35,874 nt of DNA from Candidatus Bathycorpusculum fermentans (GTDB taxonomy: Archaea > Thermoproteota > Bathyarchaeia > Bathyarchaeales > Bathycorpusculaceae), in contig WRGM01000172.1 in NCBI GenBank assembly GCA_009787175.1, positions 1 to 35,874 on the forward strand, written 5' to 3'. The position numbers and the translations under genes were made by a program. How positions within the stretch are numbered: the first letter of the stretch is position 1; each line of letters begins with the position of its first letter. Below the pieces are notes generated by a model. That model saw nothing but the letters and a program-made list of their open reading frames with translations. It was not told where the DNA came from and ran no database searches. Shown one piece after another: positions 17,125 through 25,763 of this stretch.

Positions 17125-17144
17125 TAATACTTGTTCCTCCTGAG

Positions 17145-18650
17145 TTATTCGCCAGCATGTTTTATACCTAAAATTTCCAGCTCTTTCTCATTTAAGCCTA
17201 CACCTCGAAGCATAAGCCTATTTCCTTTTAAGCTCTCAATTGAGTTAATACCCATGCCACCCATCATTTCTTTAATTTCGTGTTGCCAAGCGTTTAACAG
17301 ATTCACAAGACGTTTATATCCAATATTGGGATTTAGACGCTTAACAAGTTCAGGTACTTGTGTTGCTATGCCCCAGTTGCATTTACCTGTGTGACAGCTT
17401 CTGCAGAGATGGCATCCTAAGGCTAAAAGTGCTGAGGTTGCAATATATGTGCAATCTGCACCTAGTGCTATAGCTTTTACAACATCGGCGCTAGAGCGGA
17501 TGCTGCCTCCGACAACTATGGAAATGTTGTTGCGTATGTTTTCGTTTCTTAGGCGTGTATCAACGCTTGCAAGTGCAAGTTCTATGGGGATACCTACATT
17601 ATCGCGTATGCGTGTTGGAGCTGCTCCTGTGCCGCCACGGAAGCCATCAATGGCAATAATGTCTGCTCCGCTTCTGGCGATGCCGCTTGCAATGGCGGCA
17701 ACATTGTGAACTGCTGCTATTTTGACAATGACTGGTTTCTTATAGTCGGTTGCTTCTTTGAGTGAGTAAACGAGTTGTCTTAGGTCTTCAATTGAGTAGA
17801 TGTCATGGTGTGGTGCTGGGGAAATTGCGTCGCTGCCTTCGGGGACCATTCTTGTGCGTGAAATGTCGCCGATGATTTTTGTGCCTGGTAAGTGTCCTCC
17901 GATGCCGGGTTTTGCTCCTTGCCCCATTTTGATTTCTATTGCTACGCCACTGTTTAGGTATTGAGGATGTACTCCAAATCGTCCTGATGCGACTTGTACT
18001 ATAGTGTTTTTGCCGTAACGGTAGAAATCTTCATGTAAGCCGCCTTCTCCTGTATTGTAAAATATGCCTAGTTCTTCTGCTGCGCGGGCTAAACTTTCAT
18101 GTGCATTATAGCTGATAGAGCCGTAGCTCATGGCAGAAAACATTACTGGCATTGATAGTGCTATTTGGGGTGGTAAATTGTTTTTTATATAGCCGTTTTT
18201 GTCGCGTTCTATGTCTGTAGGCTTTGTGCCAAGGAAAACTTTTGTTTCCATTGGTTCACGTAATGGATCTATGGATGGGTTTGTTACTTGTGAGGCATTT
18301 AGAAGAATTTTGTCAAAGTATATGGGATAGTTTTCTGGGTTGCCCATACTGGATAGTAGGACGCCTCCGCTTTCGGCTTGGCGGTAGATTTCGTCTATAG
18401 TTCTGCCGTTCCAGTTTACGTTTTCTTTATATGTATTGCCGTTTCGTACAATTTTTAGTGCGCGTGTGGGGCATAGGGATACGCAGCGGTGGCAGTTTAC
18501 ACATTTTGCATCATCGCAGACCATTTGGAGCTTATCTTGGATGTATATGTGTGCTTCGTTTATGCATTGGCGTTCGCATGCACGGCAAATGATGCATTTT
18601 TCATAGTTTCTTACAATTTCGTAATAAGGATGCAAAAAATTTATTGCCAC
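17145..18650 (-). CDS. Glutamate synthase FMN/Fe-S subunit (GltB domain 2, archaeal type)
   Basis: A 501-residue subunit that makes glutamate from 2-oxoglutarate and ammonia. An N-terminal ferredoxin module carries two 4Fe-4S motifs (Cys19/22/25/29 and Cys50/53/56/60). The FMN-binding barrel includes FSAMSYGSISYNAHESLARAA, NTGEGG, KPGIGGHLPG, KIAAVHNVAA, IDGFRGGTGAAPT and VVGGSIRSSADV. A Cys cluster CHLCRSCHTGKC (413-424) matches the Fe-S site of GltS, followed by WGIATQ. I choose GTG at 18650, which overlaps the preceding gene's TAG by one base and has GGGAG about 9 nt upstream; the ATG at 18707 would overlap that gene by 58 bp. The amidotransferase and GXGXG domains are separate genes in the same operon. 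Confidence 0.88.
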   Translation of the reverse strand: MAINFLHPYYEIVRNYEKCIICRACERQCINEAHIYIQDKLQMVCDDAKCVNCHRCVSLCPTRALKIVRNGNTYKENVNWNGRTIDEIYRQAESGGVLLSSMGNPENYPIYFDKILLNASQVTNPSIDPLREPMETKVFLGTKPTDIERDKNGYIKNNLPPQIALSMPVMFSAMSYGSISYNAHESLARAAEELGIFYNTGEGGLHEDFYRYGKNTIVQVASGRFGVHPQYLNSGVAIEIKMGQGAKPGIGGHLPGTKIIGDISRTRMVPEGSDAISPAPHHDIYSIEDLRQLVYSLKEATDYKKPVIVKIAAVHNVAAIASGIARSGADIIAIDGFRGGTGAAPTRIRDNVGIPIELALASVDTRLRNENIRNNISIVVGGSIRSSADVVKAIALGADCTYIATSALLALGCHLCRSCHTGKCNWGIATQVPELVKRLNPNIGYKRLVNLLNAWQHEIKEMMGGMGINSIESLKGNRLMLRGVGLNEKELEILGIKHAGE

Positions 18651-19837
18651 TAAAGTCCACTCCCGTTTAAGTGAATAATTACCGGTTGACCACCTTTTGG
18701 TGACCATACCTTTTCAAGATTTGGCTCAATAACCCGTATTGCGGCTTCCTCACTTGAGATATAAACTGTATCCTCTTTTTCTCCAACTACCATGCTTCGT
18801 AACTTTAATCTGTCATTTAGTGCCATTAAGCCGCCTTCAAAGCCGATGAGTATAGAGAAGGGTCCCGTGATAAGTTGAGCTGAAAACATTACACGCAGAT
18901 ACTTGTGTATCTCCTGCTTTTTTTGTGACATACATTCAATAGTCTGCCAAAAGGGCGCTGCAATAACTGATGCTATCTCATTGAAGGATAACCCTTTCTT
19001 TCTATGTAGATAGTCTATAATGTATGTGATAACCTCAGTGTCCGTTTGGAGCGTACATTTGTAACCATACATTTCAATGGCACGCCGGTTAGCATCGTAG
19101 GATGATATTTCGCCGTTGTGTACAACGGAGTAATCAAGAAGTGCAAAAGGATGAGCACCACCCCACCAGCCGGGTGTGTTAGTTGGATAACGCCCATGTG
19201 CTGTAAAGCAGTAGCCTTCATATTCGTCAAGTTTGTAAAATCGTCCAACATCTTCTGGATAGCCTACGGCTTTAAATACGCCCATGTTCTTTCCGCTGGA
19301 AAATACGTAGGCACCGTTAATCTTTGTATTGACGCGAAATACGCATTTTGCTGTGAATTCTCTCTCGTCAAGTTGACTGTCTGCCAATTTCGTTGGTAGG
19401 GGTGTAACGAAATAACGCCATATTAATGGTTCATCAGTTATTTCTTTCATTTTTCTTGTGGGTATTTTTGAGAGGTTAATTATGTCAAAGTGATGTTCTA
19501 AAAATTCTTCACATTCTCTTTTTGCAGATGTAGAATCATAAAATATGTGTAAGGCATAATAGTCTTTGTATTCTGGATAAATTCCATATGCTGCAAATCC
19601 TCCGCCAAGACCATTTGAGCGATCACGCATAACGGAGATTGAGTCTATAATAGCCTTGCCGCTCATACGCTTTCCAGACTTGTTAATTATGCCCGCTATG
19701 GCACATCCAGAGGGTATTCTTACCTGCCCTTCTTTTTGTTGCGTAAACGTGTTATCGTTGTCTCTTGTTATGTGTGGTATCATAGCGTTTGTTTTAACGA
19801 GCTTTGACTCACTTGAGTGCATATATGCGTTTGGCAT
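18650..19837 (-). CDS. Glutamate synthase class II glutamine amidotransferase subunit (GltB domain 1)
   Basis: A 395-residue Ntn-type amidotransferase that releases ammonia from glutamine for the FMN subunit. Conserved pieces are the nucleophile Cys45 in IPSGCAIAGI, HGRYPTNTPGWWGGAHPF with the glutamine-binding Arg, HNGEISS, and LQTDTEV. The nucleophile must be N-terminal in the mature enzyme, so a 44-residue leader should be removed, presumably by self-cleavage. The ATG at 19837 is supported by AAGGAG 9 nt upstream, so the leader appears to be translated. It is the first gene of the eight-gene operon. A TATA box at about 19898-19908 would place transcription start near 19873. Confidence 0.88.
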   Translation of the reverse strand: MPNAYMHSSESKLVKTNAMIPHITRDNDNTFTQQKEGQVRIPSGCAIAGIINKSGKRMSGKAIIDSISVMRDRSNGLGGGFAAYGIYPEYKDYYALHIFYDSTSAKRECEEFLEHHFDIINLSKIPTRKMKEITDEPLIWRYFVTPLPTKLADSQLDEREFTAKCVFRVNTKINGAYVFSSGKNMGVFKAVGYPEDVGRFYKLDEYEGYCFTAHGRYPTNTPGWWGGAHPFALLDYSVVHNGEISSYDANRRAIEMYGYKCTLQTDTEVITYIIDYLHRKKGLSFNEIASVIAAPFWQTIECMSQKKQEIHKYLRVMFSAQLITGPFSILIGFEGGLMALNDRLKLRSMVVGEKEDTVYISSEEAAIRVIEPNLEKVWSPKGGQPVIIHLNGSGL

Positions 19838-19897
19838 CAGTATTACTCCTTAATCTTTTTAGTTCAAGTGATACGCACCACGACGTCTAATAAATTT

Positions 19898-19908
19898 TTT
19901 TATATAAA
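19898..19908 (-). promoter_or_regulatory. TATA box of the glutamate synthase/purine operon
   Basis: TTTATATAAAA on both strands' reading, 61 bp upstream of the first ATG (19837). An archaeal TATA box at this place predicts a transcript start near 19873 and a short leader of about 37 nt that includes the AAGGAG site. Confidence 0.5.
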
Positions 19909-20245
19909 AATCATCTAATTTACAACAAAAATTTATTTTTACGTACATATAATGTAAAATTTACATATAACAATCAAAATTACTGAAAAAATACAATAAC
20001 TGTATTCAAACATAGAAAACAATAACCAACCCCAGTCAACCTATTGAACCAAACTAAACTATTCATGATGGAAAAAAACAAATACATCTAGTGCGACTGA
20101 ACATGAAGGTCTTTGTTGTGATTACTATTTTGGTGGTGGGGCGTGTTGGCATGTTTTTTGTGCTATTCACAGAGAAGTTAACTTGTATAATGCTAAAATC
20201 TAATGTGCTAATGTAGGTTTTTTATAAGCGAAATAGCGGTGATGA

Positions 20246-20254
20246 TTTATATAT
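20246..20254 (+). promoter_or_regulatory. TATA box of guaA-argG-argH
   Basis: TTTATATAT about 150 bp upstream of the guaA ATG. Archaeal spacing predicts a transcription start at about 20276-20280, exactly where the foldable leader begins. Confidence 0.5.
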
Positions 20255-20279
20255 CTGAAAATTGGCTGTTATATGTAGT

Positions 20280-20374
20280 AACTCCTGCTCAATAGCCTTA
20301 ACGGCTGTGTTGGCTATCGATAAGGGAGTTGTGGTAAATGTTGTAAACCCGGGTGAAAAGGGTTACTATTTACC
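20280..20374 (+). promoter_or_regulatory. Structured 5' leader of guaA, candidate riboswitch-like RNA
   Basis: Three helices can be drawn by eye. An outer stem AACTCC (20280-20285) pairs with GGAGTT (20325-20330) and encloses ATAGCC (20292-20297) paired with GGCTAT (20312-20317). A second hairpin pairs GGTAAAT/AACCC (20333-20339, 20346-20350) with GGGTT/ATTTACC (20360-20364, 20368-20374). AGCC at 20294-20297 can instead pair with GGCT at 20303-20306 over a 5-nt loop, which would exclude the longer stem. It matches no riboswitch class I recognise. The following GAGAGG is the probable ribosome binding site. Confidence 0.5.
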
Positions 20375-20401
20375 AAAATGTCATGAGAGGCGAATATAGT
20401 A

Positions 20402-21367
20402 ATGTCAAACTTGAAAGTGTCAATGGAAGAATTTATTGAAAATGCTTGTGAGCGTATCCGTAGAGAAGCTGCTGGGCGTCCTGTGTTATGTGCGTTAAGT
20501 GGTGGTGTGGATTCTGCGGTGTGTGCTATTCTTGCGCATCGTGCTGTTGGTGATAAGCTTACCTGTTTATTTGTAGATACAGGGTTTATGCGTAAAAATG
20601 AGGGCGATCAAGTAGTGGCGCTGTTTCGTGATACGTATGCCATTAATTTGATACGTGTTGATGCGGCAGATCGGTTTTTGGCAAAGCTTAAAGATGTAAC
20701 TGAGCCAGAGTGTAAGCGTAAAGTGATAGGTGAAGAGTTTATACGTATTTTTGAAGAAGAAGCAAAAAAGCTTGGTACAGTGGGTTGTCTTATGCAGGGG
20801 ACTATTTATCCTGATATTATTGAAAGCGGTGTAGATGGGCATAAGCAGGTGAAGGCTCATCATAATGTAGGTGGTATGCCGCTTAATATTGAATTTGAGG
20901 CTGTTATTGAGCCGATAAAGTTATTGTATAAAGAAGAAGTGCGTGAATGTGGCAGAAAGTTGGGTTTGCCGGAAGCCTTCACTAATCGTCAGCCTTTTCC
21001 TGGTCCAGGGTTAGCTGTGCGTTGTATTGGTGCGCTTACAAAGGCTCGGCTTAATATTTTGCGTGAGGCTGATGCTATTTTCCGTGAAGAGCTTGAGAAG
21101 ACAGGGTTGCAAAGAGAGGTGCAGCAGTATTTTGTTATTTTGCCTGATCTTCAAAGTGTTGGCGTGCGAAATGGTGAGCGGTGTTATGAGGATATGGTTG
21201 TTCTTAGGGCTATATCAACTAAGAATTTTGTAACTGCTGGTGCTGTTAGGTTACCGTATGAGTTGATTGAGACTGTAGTGGCGCGTATAACCAGTGAGGT
21301 TAAAGGGGTTAATCGTGTTATGTATGATGTGACACCAAAGCCTCCGGCTACGGTGGAGTGGGAATAG
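20402..21367 (+). CDS. guaA: GMP synthase, ATP-pyrophosphatase subunit (subunit B)
   Basis: A 321-residue protein carrying only the synthetase half of GMP synthase, which aminates XMP to GMP with ATP. The PP-loop SGGVDS is at 33-38. LMQGTIYPDIIES, HHNVGGMP, TNRQPFPGPGLAVRC and the C-terminal dimerisation part ending RVMYDVTPKPPATVEWE match the family. The glutamine amidotransferase half is absent, which is the archaeal two-subunit arrangement (often called guaAb); the partner gene is not in this window. It is the first gene of guaA-argG-argH, behind a foldable leader, and is divergent from the purA/purB/purC operon. GAGAGG lies about 10 nt before the ATG. Confidence 0.95.
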   Translation: MSNLKVSMEEFIENACERIRREAAGRPVLCALSGGVDSAVCAILAHRAVGDKLTCLFVDTGFMRKNEGDQVVALFRDTYAINLIRVDAADRFLAKLKDVTEPECKRKVIGEEFIRIFEEEAKKLGTVGCLMQGTIYPDIIESGVDGHKQVKAHHNVGGMPLNIEFEAVIEPIKLLYKEEVRECGRKLGLPEAFTNRQPFPGPGLAVRCIGALTKARLNILREADAIFREELEKTGLQREVQQYFVILPDLQSVGVRNGERCYEDMVVLRAISTKNFVTAGAVRLPYELIETVVARITSEVKGVNRVMYDVTPKPPATVEWE

Positions 21368-21387
21368 TAATTTGGAAGGGAAGAGTT

Positions 21388-22614
21388 ATGAGTAAAACAA
21401 AAATTAATAAAATAGTGTTAGCATACTCCGGTGGATTAGATACCTCTGTTATCATCCCCTGGTTAAAGGAGAATTATGATAATCCTGAAATTATTGCGGT
21501 TTTAGGGCATTTAGGGCAAGATGTTGATGTTGAAGAAATTGAGGCGCGTGCAAAGAGTTCAGGTGCTTCAAAGCTGTATATTGAGGATTTACAGGATGAA
21601 TTCGTTACTGATTTTATTTTCCCAACTTTAAAGGCGGGGGCTAAGTATGAGGGTTATCTATTGGGGACGTCTATGGCGCGTATGCCTATTGCTAAGCGGC
21701 TTGTTAAAGTTGCAAAAATAGAAAAGGCTGATGCGGTTTGTCATGGGTGTACGGGTAAGGGTAATGATCAGGTGCGTTTTGAGTTGTCGATTAAGGCTTT
21801 TGCGCCTGAACTTAAAATTATAGCTCCGTGGCGTGAGTGGCAAATTAAAAGTCGGGATGAGGCATTGGAGTATGCACAAAAGCATGGTATTAATCTCAAG
21901 CTTACAAGTGAGACCAACTATTCTAAGGATATGAATTTGTGGCACCTCTCTCATGAAGGTATGGATTTAGAATCTACTGAAAATGAGCCGTTATACAATA
22001 AAGAGGGGTTCTTAGAGATGGGTGTTAGTCCTGAAAAGGCACCGGATACCTTTGAGTATGTAACGCTTGAGTTTGTAGCGGGTATACCAACTGCGCTAAA
22101 CGGTAACAAGATGAACGGTGTTGCCTTGATAAAAGAACTTAACAAGATTGGTGGAAAGCATGGTATAGGCTTGTTTGATGTAGTGGAAAATAGGCTTGTA
22201 GGTATGAAATCCCGTGGGGTTTATGAGACTCCTGGTGGGACTATTCTTCATCGTGCGCATGAAGTTTTGGAAACAATTTGTCTTGATAAGGAAACATCGC
22301 ATTACAAGGCGCTAATTGCACAAAAGTATGCTGAACTAGTGTATAATGGTCAATGGTATACGCCTCTGCGTGAAGCGCTAGATGCTTTCGTAGATAAAAC
22401 TCAGGAAAGGGTAACAGGTGAGGTTAAGCTAAAGCTCTACAAGGGTAACATTATTAATGCAGGGACAAAATCGCCGTATTCACTCTATAGTAAGGACCTC
22501 GCAAGTTTTAATGAACATGGTATCTATAACCAAGCGGATGCAGCAGGTTTTATTAACCTCTATGGCTTGCCTATCTTGGTTAAAGCTCTACTTGATATGG
22601 AAAGAGGCAATTAA
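21388..22614 (+). CDS. argG: Argininosuccinate synthase
   Basis: A 408-residue ArgG that joins citrulline and aspartate with ATP to give argininosuccinate. The ATP-binding PP-motif YSGGLDTS is at 13-20. GCTGKGNDQVRFE, the KLTSETNYSKDMNLWHLSHEG segment and the RGVYETPGG region are characteristic. The start is the ATG at 21388, which has purine-rich GGAAGGGAAG just upstream and lies 20 bp after guaA; the earlier ATG at 21358 would overlap guaA. argH follows after 2 bp, so the two arginine genes and guaA likely form one transcript. All three enzymes are ATP- or fumarate-linked amination steps. Confidence 0.95.
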   Translation: MSKTKINKIVLAYSGGLDTSVIIPWLKENYDNPEIIAVLGHLGQDVDVEEIEARAKSSGASKLYIEDLQDEFVTDFIFPTLKAGAKYEGYLLGTSMARMPIAKRLVKVAKIEKADAVCHGCTGKGNDQVRFELSIKAFAPELKIIAPWREWQIKSRDEALEYAQKHGINLKLTSETNYSKDMNLWHLSHEGMDLESTENEPLYNKEGFLEMGVSPEKAPDTFEYVTLEFVAGIPTALNGNKMNGVALIKELNKIGGKHGIGLFDVVENRLVGMKSRGVYETPGGTILHRAHEVLETICLDKETSHYKALIAQKYAELVYNGQWYTPLREALDAFVDKTQERVTGEVKLKLYKGNIINAGTKSPYSLYSKDLASFNEHGIYNQADAAGFINLYGLPILVKALLDMERGN

Positions 22615-22616
22615 AA

Positions 22617-23993
22617 ATGGCTTTATGGAAAGGTCGTTTTGAAAAAGAACTAGATAAGCAAGTAAATGATTTTGCTTCTTCTCTGTCATTTGATAAGCGC
22701 CTTTACCGTGAAGATATTGCGGCAAGTATTGCCCATGTCACTATGTTAGGTGCTACTGCCATTATACCTTCTGATGAGAGTAAAAAAATTGCTGAAGAAC
22801 TAACGAAAATTCTAGCTGATATCGAGGACGGGAACTTGCAGTTCAATAACTCCTGTGCGGAGGATATTCATAGCTTTATTGAACAAGAACTAACCAAACG
22901 TCTTGGCGATTTAGGTAAAAAGCTACATACCGCACGTTCAAGAAATGACCAAGTAGCAACAGATCTTAGATTGTATTTGCGAAAGGAAATCACTGTCATG
23001 GATAGATTATTGAAAGATATTATTAACACGTTATGTGATATTTCTGAAAAAAACCTTGACACAATTATGCCGGGCTATACACATTTGCAACGAGCACAGC
23101 CTGTTACCTTTGCGCATCATTTAATGACATATTCTGCAATGTTTGGACGTGACCTGGGTCGTTTGACGGATTGTTCTAAACGTCTAAATGAATGTCCCCT
23201 AGGTAGTGGTGCATTGGCGGGGACTACTCATGCTATTGACCGTGATAAAACAGCTGAAATGTTAGAATTTAACTGTCCAACTGCTAACTCTTTGGATGGA
23301 GTTTCAGACAGAGATTTCTGTGTAGAGTTGGCAAGTGCATGCTCGCTGATAATGCTGCACCTATCAAGGTTTAGTGAGGAAATCATTTTATGGTGTTCTC
23401 ACGAGTTCAAATTTATTGAACTAGATGACGGCTTTGCAACAGGTTCATCTATTATGCCTCAAAAGAAAAATCCTGATGTCGCAGAGCTTGTACGTGGCAA
23501 GACAGGGCGTGTCTTCGGTAACAATCTGGCTCTTCTAACGATGCTCAAGGGGTTACCTCTAGCATATAACAGAGATATGCAAGAAGATAAAGAAGCAATT
23601 TTTGATAGTGTCGATACCATCAAAATTTGTCTATCGACGTTTACGTCAATGCTAAAAACCATGACTGTGTTAAAAGAGAACATGCGCCGGGCTGTTGCTA
23701 AGGGTTTTATCAATGCAACAGACTGTGCTGACTATTTGGCTAAAAAAGGTGTTCCTTTTAGGGAGGCTTATAAAATAGTTGGGGGGATTGTGGCTCGTTG
23801 CATAAAAGAGGGTATCACTCTAGAGGACTTTCCTATTGAATCATACAAGACGTTTTCGGATGTTTTTAATCAAGACGTTTATCATGCTATTAATCTGGAA
23901 AATTGCTTAAACGAGCGCAAAAGCTATGGTGGTCCAACTGGTACAAGTGTAAAGAATCAGATACAGCTAATGCGACTTATGAGTAAACAATAA
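22617..23993 (+). CDS. argH: Argininosuccinate lyase
   Basis: A 458-residue ArgH of the fumarase/aspartase superfamily that splits argininosuccinate into arginine and fumarate. The signature GSSIMPQKKNPDV is the catalytic-Ser loop. HTARSRNDQVATD and GYTHLQRAQPVTFAHH carry the other conserved active-site residues, and the C-terminal GPTGTSVKNQI helix is intact. It starts 2 bp after argG with GGAAAGAGG upstream. As with PurB across the divergent promoter, it produces fumarate, which the fumarase encoded downstream could consume. Confidence 0.95.
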   Translation: MALWKGRFEKELDKQVNDFASSLSFDKRLYREDIAASIAHVTMLGATAIIPSDESKKIAEELTKILADIEDGNLQFNNSCAEDIHSFIEQELTKRLGDLGKKLHTARSRNDQVATDLRLYLRKEITVMDRLLKDIINTLCDISEKNLDTIMPGYTHLQRAQPVTFAHHLMTYSAMFGRDLGRLTDCSKRLNECPLGSGALAGTTHAIDRDKTAEMLEFNCPTANSLDGVSDRDFCVELASACSLIMLHLSRFSEEIILWCSHEFKFIELDDGFATGSSIMPQKKNPDVAELVRGKTGRVFGNNLALLTMLKGLPLAYNRDMQEDKEAIFDSVDTIKICLSTFTSMLKTMTVLKENMRRAVAKGFINATDCADYLAKKGVPFREAYKIVGGIVARCIKEGITLEDFPIESYKTFSDVFNQDVYHAINLENCLNERKSYGGPTGTSVKNQIQLMRLMSKQ

Positions 23994-24555
23994 TGGAGAC
24001 AGGGTTTAATACTTGTCTTAAACCATAACCACCAATAATTTTACTTTATCATAATATTTCAGCATATACGAATTTAATTTCTGATTTATATGTGAGTTAT
24101 GGTGTTGTCAACATGTGTAGGGCTGTGGACATGTGGGTGTTTGATTTTTTGTGGCTGGTTATTTTTGATTATATAGCGTGTTCATTTAAAAGGAGGTTTA
24201 TTATTTTTGTATTTTTATGTGAGTGACATGGTTATTTTAAAAGATTAGGGTTTCATAATGTTTTTAATGTATGTTGCGGCATGTGTCAAAAAGTTGCAGA
24301 TTTTGGGTTCAGTAGAGATTTTTTGAGTGTTCCTAGTGTATCTGTCTTAGCTGTTTTTTAGCTGTTTTTGTTTGTCTAAGCTTGGCTAAAAGTGTGTGCT
24401 GTTCTTTTTCGTTAAGTTATTAAGAGTGGGTAGGGTGTGTCAAAAAGTTTTGGGTGTAATTGTTACTTGGACTCCTACTTTTTTGTTTGATGACCTATAT
24501 ATTTAGGGAAGATAACAAATGTTATGAACAATCTGGTTTGTTAAAGGGATATTGA
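23994..24555 (+). other. Intergenic region upstream of the malic enzyme gene
   Basis: No accepted gene. The region is T/G-rich and contains two identical 14-bp direct repeats (TGTGTCAAAAAGTT at 24282-24295 and 24436-24449), which resemble ends of insertion sequences. The malic enzyme promoter is at its right end. Confidence 0.5.
24495..24505 (+). promoter_or_regulatory. TATA box of the malic enzyme-fumarase operon
   Basis: CTATATATTTA lies about 55 bp upstream of the ATG at 24556, predicting a start near 24525 and a leader of about 30 nt with AAAGGGA as ribosome binding site. Confidence 0.5.
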
Positions 24556-25740
24556 ATGATTAAGGATGTAAATGGTGAATCAGCTAATTTGCATGCAAAA
24601 TGTCGTGGTAAAGTTTCTATTGTAAGTAAAGTTCCTGTTAACACGATTGATGATTTAAGTTTGGTGTATACTCCTGGCGTAGCTGAGCCTTGTCGCAGAA
24701 TTGCTCAAAATCCTGAAGATGTTTATACATACACTTCAAAGGGTAATATGGTGGCGGTTGTATCTGATGGTTCTGCTGTTTTAGGGTTGGGTAATATTGG
24801 TGCGAAGGCGGCTATTCCTGTTATGGAGGGGAAGGCGATTCTTTTCAAGGAATTTGCTGGTGTGGACGCTGTTTCTGTCTGTCTTGATACACAAGATTCA
24901 AAGGAAATAATTCGTACGGTACAGATAATCGCGCCTAATTATGGTGGTATAAATCTTGAAGATATTGCGTCTCCTCGTTGTTTTGAAATTGAGCGTGCGT
25001 TGAAGGATCTTATTGATATTCCTGTTTTTCATGATGATCAGCATGGGACAGCTATTTGTGTTTTGGCGGGAATTATGAATGCTGCTAAAGTGGTAAACAA
25101 GGCTCTTTCGGAGTTGGTTATAGTGATAAATGGTTGTGGTGCGGCGGGTTCAGCGATTGCAAGAATGCTTATAGCTGAAGTTTCTGATATTCGTCTAGTT
25201 GATATAAATGGTATAATCAATAAAAATAATCCTAAGACTATGTTAAATTGGAATCATGAAGAATTGGCTAATTTGACAAATAAGAAAAATCTCGTTGGGG
25301 GGTTAGCTGAAGCTGTTCGAGGTGCAGATGTATTTGTTGGGGTATCAAAACCTGGGTTATTAACGCAAGATATGGTGCGGACAATGGCAAATGATGCTAT
25401 AGTTTTCGCGATGGCAAATCCTACTCCCGAAATTTTTCCAGATGAGGCAAAAGCAGTGGGTGCGGCGGTTGTTGGTACCGGGCGTTCTGATTTGCCTAAT
25501 CAAATAAATAATGCGCTTGTCTTTCCGGGTATCTTCAAAGGTGTGTTAGCTGCTCGCGTAAAAAATATAACAGAAGATCTCAAGTTAGCAGCGGCGAAAG
25601 CATTATCTGGCTATATTCCTGCCGATCAGTTAAGTTCTGAAAACATTTTGCCGTCTGTTTTGGATAAAAACGTAGCAGATGCAGTTGCAAAAGCGGTTTA
25701 TACTGCTGCAGTTGGAACAGTGAACGGGTCTCATGTGTAA
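24556..25740 (+). CDS. NAD(P)-dependent malic enzyme (oxaloacetate-decarboxylating malate dehydrogenase)
   Basis: A 394-residue short-form malic enzyme that decarboxylates malate to pyruvate and CO2. Recognisable are VYTPGVAEPC (37-46), SDGSAVLGLGNIGAKAAIPVMEGKA, FHDDQHGTA (metal and substrate binding), the Rossmann loop INGCGAAGSAIARM, and FAMANPTPEIFP followed by GTGRSDLPNQINN. The length suits the bacterial/archaeal form without the phosphotransacetylase domain. It is cotranscribed with fumarase 23 bp downstream. Together they take fumarate to malate to pyruvate. Coenzyme preference cannot be told by eye. Confidence 0.93.
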   Translation: MIKDVNGESANLHAKCRGKVSIVSKVPVNTIDDLSLVYTPGVAEPCRRIAQNPEDVYTYTSKGNMVAVVSDGSAVLGLGNIGAKAAIPVMEGKAILFKEFAGVDAVSVCLDTQDSKEIIRTVQIIAPNYGGINLEDIASPRCFEIERALKDLIDIPVFHDDQHGTAICVLAGIMNAAKVVNKALSELVIVINGCGAAGSAIARMLIAEVSDIRLVDINGIINKNNPKTMLNWNHEELANLTNKKNLVGGLAEAVRGADVFVGVSKPGLLTQDMVRTMANDAIVFAMANPTPEIFPDEAKAVGAAVVGTGRSDLPNQINNALVFPGIFKGVLAARVKNITEDLKLAAAKALSGYIPADQLSSENILPSVLDKNVADAVAKAVYTAAVGTVNGSHV

Positions 25741-25763
25741 GCGTGTGTAGAGGGGAAATAATT

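Larger units (their letters stand above)
19838..20401. other. Divergent intergenic region between the glutamate synthase operon and guaA
   Basis: The region holds two outward promoters (TATA boxes at about 19898-19908 for the minus operon and 20246-20254 for guaA) and the folded guaA leader. The middle (19925-20220) is A/T-rich and without a recognised gene. A 37-codon frame at 20103-20216 with a hydrophobic start was noted but not accepted. Confidence 0.6.

Noticed and set aside
20103..20216. 37-codon plus-strand frame with a hydrophobic start between the divergent operons
   Set aside because: No ribosome binding site, no homology recognised, and it lies in A/T-rich intergenic DNA where such frames arise by chance.
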